From Spirochaeta thermophila DSM 6578 (GTDB lineage Bacteria > Spirochaetota > Spirochaetia > Winmispirales > Winmispiraceae), in NCBI RefSeq assembly GCF_000184345.1, contig NC_017583.1, forward strand, positions 2,480,001 through 2,544,000: 64,000 bases of DNA. The letters run 5' to 3'. The notes under the pieces were generated by a model. That model did not search any database, was not told the DNA's origin, and worked only from the letters and a program-made list of their open reading frames with translations. How positions within the stretch are numbered: the stretch's first letter is position 1; each line of letters begins with the position of its first letter. The position numbers and the translations under genes are program-made. Shown here in pieces: positions 23,035 to 31,515 of this stretch.

Positions 23035-23537
23035 AGTGGCTATCCCTCTCTCTGGGAGTACTCATCCTCCTTTCGGCATGTAGCCATCCGTCCACACCCA
23101 GCCTCCTCCTTCGAGAGGAAGGTGGTGTGCTCGTATGTGAACTGCCCCTTGAAGAGCGACGGTACATTCTCTCTCTCCTCGAGAAGGGCTTCTCATCGAA
23201 GATGATCCTCAGACTCCGTACCACTCGATGGCCGCTTCCCTTCCTCCCCTCCACCCTTTGGGCCGAGGAGAGGAGGCTCAGGATGCTCCCCGAGGGAGAA
23301 TGGGTGGTGGAGACCGGGGACGGGCGGAGGACGTCGTATCCATCGGAGGAGCTCTTTCTCCGGGATGCCTTCCGCTTCTCGATTCCCCGCTCCCTCCTCA
23401 CGGGGGGTGGTGCACTCATCCGCGTGGATGTCGAGAGAGTGGCGCTCAGTCCACCTTTCACCATCATCCCTTCGCAACTGAGGAGAAGGGATCTCGCAGC
23501 TTATGACACCACCGTGCCTTCAGGGGCTCTGCCGTGA
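23031..23537 (+). CDS. Lipoprotein of unknown function upstream of an NtrY-like kinase
   Basis: A 168-residue product with a lipoprotein leader (SLGVLILLSAC, Cys about residue 17). The mature part has beta-rich, amphipathic sequence (VLVCELPLEERRYILSLLEKG) and a conserved-looking LFLRDAFRFSIP. I recognise no domain with certainty; short exported proteins of the DUF4390 kind sit in front of ntrY in some proteobacteria, and this may be the equivalent. It overlaps ptsH and the kinase gene by 4 bases each. Confidence 0.68.
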   Translation: MKWLSLSLGVLILLSACSHPSTPSLLLREEGGVLVCELPLEERRYILSLLEKGFSSKMILRLRTTRWPLPFLPSTLWAEERRLRMLPEGEWVVETGDGRRTSYPSEELFLRDAFRFSIPRSLLTGGGALIRVDVERVALSPPFTIIPSQLRRRDLAAYDTTVPSGALP

Positions 23538-25288
23538 GGATACCCGGATTCTTCTTCTCCCGTCGCACCCTCGTGAGTCTCATCCTCACCTACCTGCTCA
23601 TGGTCGTCCTCATGTTCCTCCTCGCCCACAGAGCCATCACCCGCATCCCCTTCTCCACGGGGCCCGCCGGAACCTTCCTCCTCCTCTCGGGGCTGGCCTT
23701 CTTTCTCGCCGTGCTGGTCGTCCTCGGCGCCTATGTGGTGAAGGCCCTTCAGGAAGTCCGTGCCAGGAAGCCCGGGATATTCCTCAAGCTCAGGCTCATC
23801 CTCCTCTTTTCGTTCCTCACGCTCGTTGCGAGTGTGCCTCAGGGACTCCTCGCCATCAACGTGATCAGGGAGGTGATCGGAGGATGGTTCCAGATGGGGG
23901 TCACCGAGGCTCTCCAGTCGGGGGTGAACTTCGCGGTCTCGTACTACACGGAACGGGTGGAACTCCTCGGCAGGGTGAACAACCATCCTCTCTATCTCGA
24001 ATCCCTCCAGCAGGACGAACCGGAGAAAACCTGGCGTCTTCTCCGTTCGCTGTATCAGGAGATCTCCTCCTTTGAAATCATACAGGAGGGGAGAAGAGTC
24101 TTCTGGGCAGGAGAGCCCTCCCTCCTCCTTTCCAGTCCGGAAGAGGAGGAGAACCTCACCAGCCCTGTGACGAGAGAATCGATCGAAGGTCTCACCGTCC
24201 TCCGCGTACGTCGGGTCTTCGAGAGAGACTCCACCGTCTACCTCGCCGTCATCAGCCTCTCGATGCCTCCCTGGTACGTGGATCAATCGAACCGCCTCAC
24301 CGAGCTCCGCGACCGCTTCCTCCTCCTCGATCGCTACCAGGGCCCCTTCCTCCTCTCCCTCACCCTCTTCTACGGATTCTTCGCCCTTCCCCTCGTCTTT
24401 CTCGCCCTCCTCCTCGGGTTCCTCCTCAGCGACGACTTCCTCAAGCCGCTCATCCAGTTGGAACACGACATGCGTAGGATCGCAGCGGGCGAACTCTCCT
24501 TCCGCCCCACGTTCACCCCCAGGAGCGAGATCGCCTTCCTCATACGGGCGTTCGCCACCATGCTCACCGAACTCGAACGGAACAGGGAGAAGCTCCTCCA
24601 AGCCGAGAAGATCGCCACCTGGCAGGACATCGCTCAGCAACTCGCACACGAGATCAAGAACCCCCTCACGCCCATACGCCTCGCCGCCGAACGCATCAGA
24701 CGCAAGGCCGAGGGGGTGGAGGACGAGGCCCTCCAGCGTGTCCTCGATCAGAGCACCCAGATCATCCTCCACGAGGTGAACCGTCTCACGAGACTTCTCG
24801 AGGAGTTCCGGGACTTCTCCCGTCTCCGCGAACCGACCCTGACACCTTGCAACCTGCGGTCACTCCTCTCCCACATCCTCTCCTCCTACGATGCGCCGGA
24901 GACTCCCTACCGGTTTCATCTCGACACGCCCGAGGATATCGTCATCCAGGCCGACGAGGAGCACCTCAAGCAGGCACTCGGCAACCTCATCCAGAACGCC
25001 ATCGATGCCGGAGCAGGGAAGGAGCAGACCATCACCGTCCGCCTCCTCCGTACCTCACGCGACGGGAGATCCTACGCCACCATCGAGATCCGAGACGAGG
25101 GCCACGGGATACCCGAGGATCAACAGAGGCTCGTCTTTCTCCCCTACTACACCACCAAACGGCAGGGCACAGGGCTGGGACTCGCCATCGTGCAGCGCAT
25201 CGTACTGGATCATAATGGAAAAATCTGGTTCACTTCAGAGGTGGGGAAAGGGAGCACCTTCTATATCGAGCTTCCGGTAGAGCCATGA
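23534..25288 (+). CDS. NtrY-like sensor histidine kinase
   Basis: Membrane histidine kinase of 584 residues, starting at a GTG that overlaps the preceding stop. Membrane segments lie at about 12-30, 47-70, 86-110 and 272-300 with an extracytoplasmic part between the last two. A HAMP-like linker follows at about 300-350. The phosphorylated His is H372 in QLAHEIKNPLTPIRLAAERI. The ATPase domain has the N-box NLIQNAIDAG and the G-boxes RDEGHGIP and TGLGLAIVQR. The response regulator gene overlaps its stop by 4 bases. Confidence 0.92.
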   Translation: MRIPGFFFSRRTLVSLILTYLLMVVLMFLLAHRAITRIPFSTGPAGTFLLLSGLAFFLAVLVVLGAYVVKALQEVRARKPGIFLKLRLILLFSFLTLVASVPQGLLAINVIREVIGGWFQMGVTEALQSGVNFAVSYYTERVELLGRVNNHPLYLESLQQDEPEKTWRLLRSLYQEISSFEIIQEGRRVFWAGEPSLLLSSPEEEENLTSPVTRESIEGLTVLRVRRVFERDSTVYLAVISLSMPPWYVDQSNRLTELRDRFLLLDRYQGPFLLSLTLFYGFFALPLVFLALLLGFLLSDDFLKPLIQLEHDMRRIAAGELSFRPTFTPRSEIAFLIRAFATMLTELERNREKLLQAEKIATWQDIAQQLAHEIKNPLTPIRLAAERIRRKAEGVEDEALQRVLDQSTQIILHEVNRLTRLLEEFRDFSRLREPTLTPCNLRSLLSHILSSYDAPETPYRFHLDTPEDIVIQADEEHLKQALGNLIQNAIDAGAGKEQTITVRLLRTSRDGRSYATIEIRDEGHGIPEDQQRLVFLPYYTTKRQGTGLGLAIVQRIVLDHNGKIWFTSEVGKGSTFYIELPVEP

Positions 25289-26655
25289 ACGACGCACACA
25301 TCCTTGTCATCGACGACGAAGAGAACATACGCCTCGCCTTGGAGGACATCCTCACGGACGAGGGGTATACTGTCTTCACTGCCGAAGACGGGATCGAAGG
25401 TCTCCGTCTCATGGACCGATATCCCGTGGACGTGGTACTCCTCGACCTCTGGCTCCCCCACCGCGGGGGGATGGAAATCCTGGAAGAGCTCAGGGCAAAA
25501 GACCCATCCGTGGAGATCGTCATCATCTCGGGTCACGGGACCATCGAGACTGCCGTGAGGGCGGTGAAGCAAGGGGCCTTCGATTTTCTCGAGAAACCTC
25601 TGAGTCTGGAGAAGGTCCTCACCGTGGTGCGGAACGCCCTCAGGCTGAGGGAGCTCCAGAACGAAAACACGCGGCTCAGGCAGAGGCTCTACCAGGAAGA
25701 CGAGATGATCGGAACCTCGCCCGCCATGCAGGTGATCAGGGAACGGATCGCCCAGAGCGCGGCCTCGGATTCGAGGATCCTCATCCTGGGTGAGAACGGC
25801 ACGGGCAAGGAGCTGGTGGCCCGAGAGATCCACCGGCGGAGCAGGAGGGCTTCGGGGCCCTTCGTGGAGGTGAACTGTGCCGCCATCCCCGACACCCTCC
25901 TCGAGAGCGAACTCTTCGGACACGAAAAAGGGGCCTTCACCGGCGCCCTCTCCTCCAGACGCGGCAAGTTCGAACTCGCGCACAACGGGACCCTGTTCTT
26001 GGACGAGGTGGCGGACATGTCCCTGAGCGCCCAGGCGAAGGTCCTTCGCGTCCTGCAGGAACTCCAATTCACCCGGATCGGAGGCGAACGGGTCATCACG
26101 GTCGACGTACGTCTCATCGCCGCCACGAACAAGGACCTCGAGGGAGAGGTCAAGTCCGGGCGATTCAGAGAGGATCTCTACTACCGGCTCAACGTCATTC
26201 CCATCTACGTGCCTCCATTGAGAGAGCGGGTGGAAGACATCCCTACCCTGATCGACTACTTCCTCAAGAAGTTCACCCCACCGGGAGAGACGCCCAAGAG
26301 GATATCCCGGGAAGGTCTCACCATGCTCAAAGAATACCCCTGGCCCGGGAACATCAGGGAGCTCAAGAACTTCGTGGAACGGCTCTGCATCCTCTCGGAC
26401 GAGGCGGAGATCTCACCCGAGACGATAAAGGAGTTCCTCGGAGAAGCGCTCCATGCCCGTACCCACAGCACCGTCCTCGATGAGTACTCCCACCTCCCGC
26501 TGGGCGAAGCCAGGGATGCATTCGAGAAGCGACTCATAGAGAAGAAACTCGAGGAACACGACTACAACATCTCCAGGACCGCTGCGAGCCTGGGGATCTA
26601 TCCGAGCAACCTCCATTCCAAGATCAAGAAATTCGGGATAAAGATACCGAAATGA
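25285..26655 (+). CDS. NtrX/NtrC-like sigma-54-dependent response regulator
   Basis: Activator of 456 residues. The receiver domain (1-115) has phospho-acceptor D54 in VVLLDLWLP. The AAA+ domain has Walker A GENGTGKE (169-176), the sigma-54-contacting loop GAFTGA (216-221) and a complete arginine-finger region. The C-terminal Fis-type helix-turn-helix is NISRTAASLGIYPSNLHSKI. Its partner kinase is encoded directly upstream and sigma-54 itself 4 kb upstream in the same run of genes. Its stop overlaps lexA by 4 bases. Confidence 0.94.
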   Translation: MNDAHILVIDDEENIRLALEDILTDEGYTVFTAEDGIEGLRLMDRYPVDVVLLDLWLPHRGGMEILEELRAKDPSVEIVIISGHGTIETAVRAVKQGAFDFLEKPLSLEKVLTVVRNALRLRELQNENTRLRQRLYQEDEMIGTSPAMQVIRERIAQSAASDSRILILGENGTGKELVAREIHRRSRRASGPFVEVNCAAIPDTLLESELFGHEKGAFTGALSSRRGKFELAHNGTLFLDEVADMSLSAQAKVLRVLQELQFTRIGGERVITVDVRLIAATNKDLEGEVKSGRFREDLYYRLNVIPIYVPPLRERVEDIPTLIDYFLKKFTPPGETPKRISREGLTMLKEYPWPGNIRELKNFVERLCILSDEAEISPETIKEFLGEALHARTHSTVLDEYSHLPLGEARDAFEKRLIEKKLEEHDYNISRTAASLGIYPSNLHSKIKKFGIKIPK

Positions 26656-27257
26656 AGGAACAGCTGACGACTCGACAGAAGGAGGTTCTCTCCTTCATCC
26701 AGCGGTTCAGGGAGCTGCACGGCTATGTCCCCTCGTATCGGGAGATCGCACGACACTTCTCCGTGAATGTGCGTGCCATCTACGACGTCCTCAACGCCCT
26801 CAAGGAAAAAGGCTACATCCGTCACAGCCCCCATAAATCGAGGGCCCTCGAGATCGTGGAGGAAGACCCCCCTCCCGTGGTGTATCTCCCTCTCGTGGGA
26901 GAAGTGGCCGCGGGGAAACCCCTTCTCGCCGAGGAGCACATAGAGGGAGAGGTGGTGGTTCCGGAATCCTTCCTCCCACGCGGAGGAGGGCGTTTCTTCG
27001 TGCTCAGGGTGAAGGGAGAGAGCATGGAGGGGGCCGGCATCCTCAAGGGGGACCTCGCCATCATAAGGGAACAGGACTGGGCCGTGGATGGCGAGATCGT
27101 GGTGGCCCTGCTGGAGGAGAACGCCACCCTCAAGAGGTTCTTCAAGGAGAAACACAGGATACGCCTCGAATCCTCCCACCCCTCTTACCCACCCATCTAT
27201 ACCACCCAGGTGAAGATCCTCGGCAAGCTGGTCAGCATTGTGAGGACGTATGAGTAA
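26652..27257 (+). CDS. lexA: LexA repressor
   Basis: SOS repressor of 201 residues. The winged-helix domain spans 1-70, beginning LTTRQKEVLSFIQRF. The self-cleavage site is A87-G88 in GEVAAGKP. The serine/lysine dyad is S124 in GESM and K161 in TLKRF, all at the expected spacing. The start overlaps the ntrX stop (ATGA), leaving no room for a promoter of its own directly upstream. holA overlaps its end by 8 bases. Confidence 0.94.
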   Translation: MKEQLTTRQKEVLSFIQRFRELHGYVPSYREIARHFSVNVRAIYDVLNALKEKGYIRHSPHKSRALEIVEEDPPPVVYLPLVGEVAAGKPLLAEEHIEGEVVVPESFLPRGGGRFFVLRVKGESMEGAGILKGDLAIIREQDWAVDGEIVVALLEENATLKRFFKEKHRIRLESSHPSYPPIYTTQVKILGKLVSIVRTYE

Positions 27258-28230
27258 AAAGGAACACATCTTCTTCCTTCTCGGACCGGAGACGGGCCTG
27301 AAAGAGGAATATCTTCAAACCTTGAAACAGGATCTCACGAAGACACACGGGGCTATCGAGGAGGAACACCTCTACGCATTCGAGGACACCTTCAGCGATG
27401 TGCTCCCTCGCCTCCAGAACGCCTCCCTCTTTGGTGAGCATACCCTGCTTCTCATCCACAACGCCGAACGTCTCTCCACCCAGGATCAGAATCTCCTGGG
27501 GCTCTATGCACAGAACCCTTCCCCCTCTTCCACCCTCGTGATCCTCTCCGACGAGATACGCCTTCCGCAACGCCTCGAGAAACTCGCCTCGCACCATACC
27601 AGAGAAGTCTTCTGGGAACTGAGGGAGGATCAGAAGGCACGCATGATCCATCAGACACTCAGGCGATCGGGCCGCTCCATAGAGCCCGACGCGGTCGAAC
27701 TCTTCCTGCAAATGGTCTCCCCCGTCTCTTCGGCCCTTATCGAAGAGGCCTCCCGCCTCGCCTTCTTCTTTCCCGAAGGCCACACCATCACCGAGAAGAA
27801 TATAGAGCGGTTCCTCTTCCATTCCAGAGAGGAGAACGTCTTCACCCTCTTCGCGCACCTCGCACGACGCGACCTCGAAGCAGCCTTGGAGTGCACCTCG
27901 GCCCTCCTCTCTCAGGCCGAGGCCGTACACCAGATCATAGGGGGCCTCCTCTGGCAGTTCAAGAGGCTCCTCATGGTCATGAGGCTCCTCAAGGAACGCT
28001 ACGGACGTGAGGAGGCCCTCAGGGAAGCAGGGATAAGAGGAATGGGCTTCAAGAGGACCATGGAGACCGCTCTCCGCAACTACACCCTCGAGGAGACCCA
28101 ACGTGCCATCGTGGAACTCGTCTCATGCGATGAACAGGTGAGGCTCCACCGCCGGGAGCTCCATCCTCTCATCTTCACGCTCACGCTCCATCGGATCGTA
28201 CGGCATCCCCGCGCTGCTCGACCAGCCTGA
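27250..28230 (+). CDS. holA: DNA polymerase III delta subunit
   Basis: Clamp-loader delta subunit of 326 residues, which opens the beta clamp together with DnaX and delta'. It has the divergent AAA fold without Walker motifs: FFLLGPETGLKEEYLQ at the start, LLIHNAERLSTQDQNLL, and STLVILSDEIRLPQRL in the middle. The helical collar domain follows with IIGGLLWQFKRLLMV, the usual C-terminal marker. It is the last gene of the run that begins at pyrG. The final 50 bases overlap the end of the convergent uvrC gene. Confidence 0.88.
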   Translation: MSKKEHIFFLLGPETGLKEEYLQTLKQDLTKTHGAIEEEHLYAFEDTFSDVLPRLQNASLFGEHTLLLIHNAERLSTQDQNLLGLYAQNPSPSSTLVILSDEIRLPQRLEKLASHHTREVFWELREDQKARMIHQTLRRSGRSIEPDAVELFLQMVSPVSSALIEEASRLAFFFPEGHTITEKNIERFLFHSREENVFTLFAHLARRDLEAALECTSALLSQAEAVHQIIGGLLWQFKRLLMVMRLLKERYGREEALREAGIRGMGFKRTMETALRNYTLEETQRAIVELVSCDEQVRLHRRELHPLIFTLTLHRIVRHPRAARPA

Positions 28231-30013
28231 GAAGGGCCTCCTTCACCCGTAAGGCGACATGCTCCGGGCAGCCCGCCACCTCCTTTATCTCCTCCGCCTC
28301 GGCTCGGGCGATCGCATCGAGCGAACCGTAGTGCGTGAGGAGCCGTACAGCCCGCTTCTTCCCTATACCTTCCACCGTCTCGAGGATGGATCCATCGATC
28401 TTCACGGCCCGTGCCCTCGCGTGGGCCGTCGTGGCGAACCGGTGGGCCTCGTCCCTCACGTACTGTAGGAGCCTGAGAGCGGGACTGCGTTCCTCCAGGA
28501 GGAGAGGGGCAGAGGCGTGCGGGAAAAAGATCTCCTCCCGCTGCTTGGCGAGCCCCACCAGCGGAATATGGGATAGGCCGAGGGCATCGAGCACCTCCCT
28601 CACGGCGTTCACCTGGCCCTTCCCTCCGTCTATGAGGATGAGATCGGGCAGGGGTTTGCGTTCGTTCTTGAGACGGGTGTACCGACGGGCAGTCACCTCC
28701 CGGAGGGCCTCGTAGTCATCGACGAGACCCTGAAGGGTCTTCACGCGAAAGAGCCGGTATTCGGACTTGTGCGGCACACCGCCCAGGAACTGCACCATCG
28801 AGGCATAGGGGAAGGTCCCCTGGAGATGGGCGATGTCGAACCCCTCGATTCTCACCGGAGGGACAGGCAATTCGAGCGCTTCCTGGAGCGCGAGCACGGC
28901 CTCGGGATTCCCCTTGATCTTGAGGTGTCGTGCGAGCTCCTCACGGGCGTTCTGTACCACCAGGTTGAGGATGGGATGCCCCTCCCCTTCCCTTATGAGC
29001 CTGATCCCGAACTTCCCGGCGAGGTAGGGAGCGAGTATCTCTTCCTGTGTCCCCTGGAAGAGGTGGAGTTCCTCCGGAAGGGCTATGTCCGCGTCATAGT
29101 ACCGCACGAGGAAGTTCGAGAAATCCTCGTCGTCCTCGTCGAAGGCGTGGGTGACGTAGGCATCCCGTCCCACCAGCTTTCCGTCCCGCATCTTGAAGAC
29201 CACGAAGCACGCATACGGCTCCTCCCTCACATAGGCGGCATAGTCCCTCTTCTCGCGAGCGAAATCCACCACCTTCTGCTCGTTCTTGAGGATCTCCTCC
29301 ACGGCCTGGAGCGCGTCCCGATAGCGCGCCGCGGTCTCGTAGGCGAGGCGTGAGGCCGCTTCCTCCATGCGCCCCTTGAGGGAGGTCTGGAGATCCTCCA
29401 CCTCTCCCGAGAGGAGGCGGGCCACGTCCTCCACCCTCGCGAGGTAATCCTCCCGGGAGATCTTGTCCACACAGGGCGCAGGGCACCGTCCGATGTGGTA
29501 GTAGAGACAGGGATGGGCCCGCTTCCTGAGAGGCCCCCGACACTTCCTCAAGGGGAAGAACCGATCGATGAAATCGAGATAGAGATCGAGGAGATGGGCG
29601 TTCCCGTACGGACCGAAATAGCGTGACCCGTCGTGGACGATCTTCCTGGTCCTGAAGACCCGAGGGAAATCCTCGGCCGTGAGACGTATGACGGGATAGC
29701 TCTTCCCGTCCTTGAGGTCAATGTTATACTTCGGTTGGTACTTCTTGATGAGCGTGTTCTCGAGCAGCAGGGCGTCGTACTCCGTATCGGTGACGATCCA
29801 CTCGATGCTCCTCACCCGCCGCATGAGGTGGGTGGTCTTGCGATCCTTGGTCCCCGAGATGTAGGAGCGCAGGCGGTTCCTGAGCACCTTCGCCTTGCCC
29901 ACGTAGATGACCTTCCCCTCCTCGTCTCTCATGAGGTAGACCCCGGGAGAAGAAGGAGCCGCCTCCACCTGTCGAAGGATATCCCCAAACCCTTTGTAGC
30001 TTTCGCCATCCAT
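28181..30013 (-). CDS. uvrC: UvrABC system protein C
   Basis: Nucleotide excision repair endonuclease of 610 residues. The GIY-YIG nuclease domain is at the N-terminus (SPGVYLMRDEEGKVIYVGKA), followed by a zinc-type Cys cluster CLYYHIGRCPAPC, a UvrB-binding region, the RNase H-like nuclease with LILIDGGKGQVNAV, and helix-hairpin-helix elements (VEGIGKKRAVRLL) at the end. The start at 30013 is the first ATG before the conserved part; no ribosome binding site is seen and a TATATA lies 5 bases upstream, so a leaderless message is possible. It overlaps holA by 50 bases at the 3' end. Confidence 0.94.
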   Translation of the reverse strand: MDGESYKGFGDILRQVEAAPSSPGVYLMRDEEGKVIYVGKAKVLRNRLRSYISGTKDRKTTHLMRRVRSIEWIVTDTEYDALLLENTLIKKYQPKYNIDLKDGKSYPVIRLTAEDFPRVFRTRKIVHDGSRYFGPYGNAHLLDLYLDFIDRFFPLRKCRGPLRKRAHPCLYYHIGRCPAPCVDKISREDYLARVEDVARLLSGEVEDLQTSLKGRMEEAASRLAYETAARYRDALQAVEEILKNEQKVVDFAREKRDYAAYVREEPYACFVVFKMRDGKLVGRDAYVTHAFDEDDEDFSNFLVRYYDADIALPEELHLFQGTQEEILAPYLAGKFGIRLIREGEGHPILNLVVQNAREELARHLKIKGNPEAVLALQEALELPVPPVRIEGFDIAHLQGTFPYASMVQFLGGVPHKSEYRLFRVKTLQGLVDDYEALREVTARRYTRLKNERKPLPDLILIDGGKGQVNAVREVLDALGLSHIPLVGLAKQREEIFFPHASAPLLLEERSPALRLLQYVRDEAHRFATTAHARARAVKIDGSILETVEGIGKKRAVRLLTHYGSLDAIARAEAEEIKEVAGCPEHVALRVKEALLRLVEQRGDAVRSDGA

Positions 30014-30018
30014 TCCGA

Positions 30019-30026
30019 TATATAAT
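30019..30026. promoter_or_regulatory. Shared -10 region of divergent uvrC and secreted-protein genes
   Basis: TATATAAT can act on both strands: TATAAT (30021-30026) 13 bases before the plus-strand ATG at 30040, and TATATA (30019-30024) 5 bases before the uvrC ATG on the minus strand. The -35 matches are weak on both sides. Confidence 0.45.
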
Positions 30027-30039
30027 GTAGCAAGGAACG

Positions 30040-31515
30040 ATGAGAATAAGAAGCGTACTCTTTCTGTCGGTGGGGCTTCTCGGTGCAGCCGCCGAGACGT
30101 GGGGCATGGAAGAGATCCTCCGTCTCGGATCGGAAGCGATGCCGTGGAACACCCTCCTGGGGGAAGCACACCGGGTGGAACTCACCACCGCTGAGATCCA
30201 AGGACAGGTACGCGTCACAGGAGTGACGCTCTCCACCCGTGAGGCTCCCCCGGAGGACGCCCACCTGTTTCTCTCCTTCGAAAACGGCGTGGTCGAGGAC
30301 ATCACCGGTCACTTCGAGGTCAGGACCGACCTCACGCCCCGGGAGGTCTTCGCACCCGAGGGAACGTACGCCCTCGCCGTGGAGCAGGGCAAGAGTCTCC
30401 GGATCTTCACCAGGAAGGAGACGATCTTCTCCCCGGGAAAGGAGTGGGGTCCCTCCACCATCCAGTTCTGGGTGAAGACCGCCTTTTTCCAGGACCAAGG
30501 GGTCCTCTTCAACTGGACGGGACTCGACGCCTCCCGGGGGATCCCCCAGCAGATCGTCTGCCGGATGGAAGAACGGCATATCGGATGGAGCTTCATCAAT
30601 GTCTTCAGGGATCCCGACGGATCCCTCCACTCACTCTCGCTCACCTCCAGGTCCATACTCCTTCCCGACCGGTGGTACTTCGTTCAGATCACCTACGATC
30701 CCGCCACAGGGATCCTCATCCTCCTCATAGATGGAAGGATCGAAGCCGTCACTCACGCCACCCCTTCCCGAGACGAAGAGACCCCTCCATTCCAGCTCTC
30801 TCTCGGGGAGATCTCCCAGGAGCCGATCCGTATGGGTGAGGGCTTCACGGGTTTCCTCGACGCGGTGGCCGTCCTCCCCCGCGCCGTCGGCCCCTCGCCC
30901 TTCTTTCCCACCCGTCACCTCGAAGGCTCTTTCACCACCGTCCCTGTAGATCTCGGTTTTCATGGGTCCCTCGTCACCCACATAGAAGTGGAAGCCGACA
31001 CCCCGGAAGGAACGGCCGTGGGCCTTCGCTACCGAACCGCACAGGGGCCGCACGAGCTGCAGGATAGCCCATGGAGACCACTCTCCTCCCGAGACGTGAA
31101 GACGGAGACCCGGTTCATCCAGTTCTCCGTGACACTCTTTTCCGACGATCCCATCCGACTCCCGCACCTCCGCGCCATACACATTCACTACGAGCCGGAC
31201 ATCCCCCCGCCGCCACCGGCAAAGCTGGGAGGAGAACCCGTGGAAGGGGGCGTGCGTCTGTTCTGGAGCCCCGTGAGGGAAGAGGACGTGGCAGGTTATC
31301 GTATCTACTACGGGACGAGACCGGGGTTCTACTTCGGCAGGGAAGACGAATCCCACGAGGTTCCCATAGACGCGGGGAATGTCACCGAGTACACTATCAC
31401 CGGGCTCAGGCCGGGGAGGATGTACTACTTCTCGATCACCACCTATGACCGAAGCGTACCTCCCCATGAGAGCGAGTTCTCGTACGAGATCGGAGTGCGC
31501 GCAGGAGGATTCTAG
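30040..31515 (+). CDS. Secreted protein with LamG-like and fibronectin type III domains
   Basis: Exported protein of 491 residues with a signal peptide (RSVLFLSVGLLGAAAETWG). The middle (about 80-290) looks like a concanavalin/LamG fold: FENGVVEDITG, STIQFWVKTAFFQDQGVLFNW, WYFVQITYDPATGILILLIDG and GFLDAVAV. A fibronectin type III domain fills the C-terminus (about 385-490), with PPPAKLGGEPVEGGVRLFW, VAGYRIYYGT and ITGLRPGRMYYFSITTYD. Such proteins bind surface sugars or partners. The TPR gene starts immediately after its stop codon, so the two are co-transcribed. Ligand unknown. Confidence 0.8.
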   Translation: MRIRSVLFLSVGLLGAAAETWGMEEILRLGSEAMPWNTLLGEAHRVELTTAEIQGQVRVTGVTLSTREAPPEDAHLFLSFENGVVEDITGHFEVRTDLTPREVFAPEGTYALAVEQGKSLRIFTRKETIFSPGKEWGPSTIQFWVKTAFFQDQGVLFNWTGLDASRGIPQQIVCRMEERHIGWSFINVFRDPDGSLHSLSLTSRSILLPDRWYFVQITYDPATGILILLIDGRIEAVTHATPSRDEETPPFQLSLGEISQEPIRMGEGFTGFLDAVAVLPRAVGPSPFFPTRHLEGSFTTVPVDLGFHGSLVTHIEVEADTPEGTAVGLRYRTAQGPHELQDSPWRPLSSRDVKTETRFIQFSVTLFSDDPIRLPHLRAIHIHYEPDIPPPPPAKLGGEPVEGGVRLFWSPVREEDVAGYRIYYGTRPGFYFGREDESHEVPIDAGNVTEYTITGLRPGRMYYFSITTYDRSVPPHESEFSYEIGVRAGGF

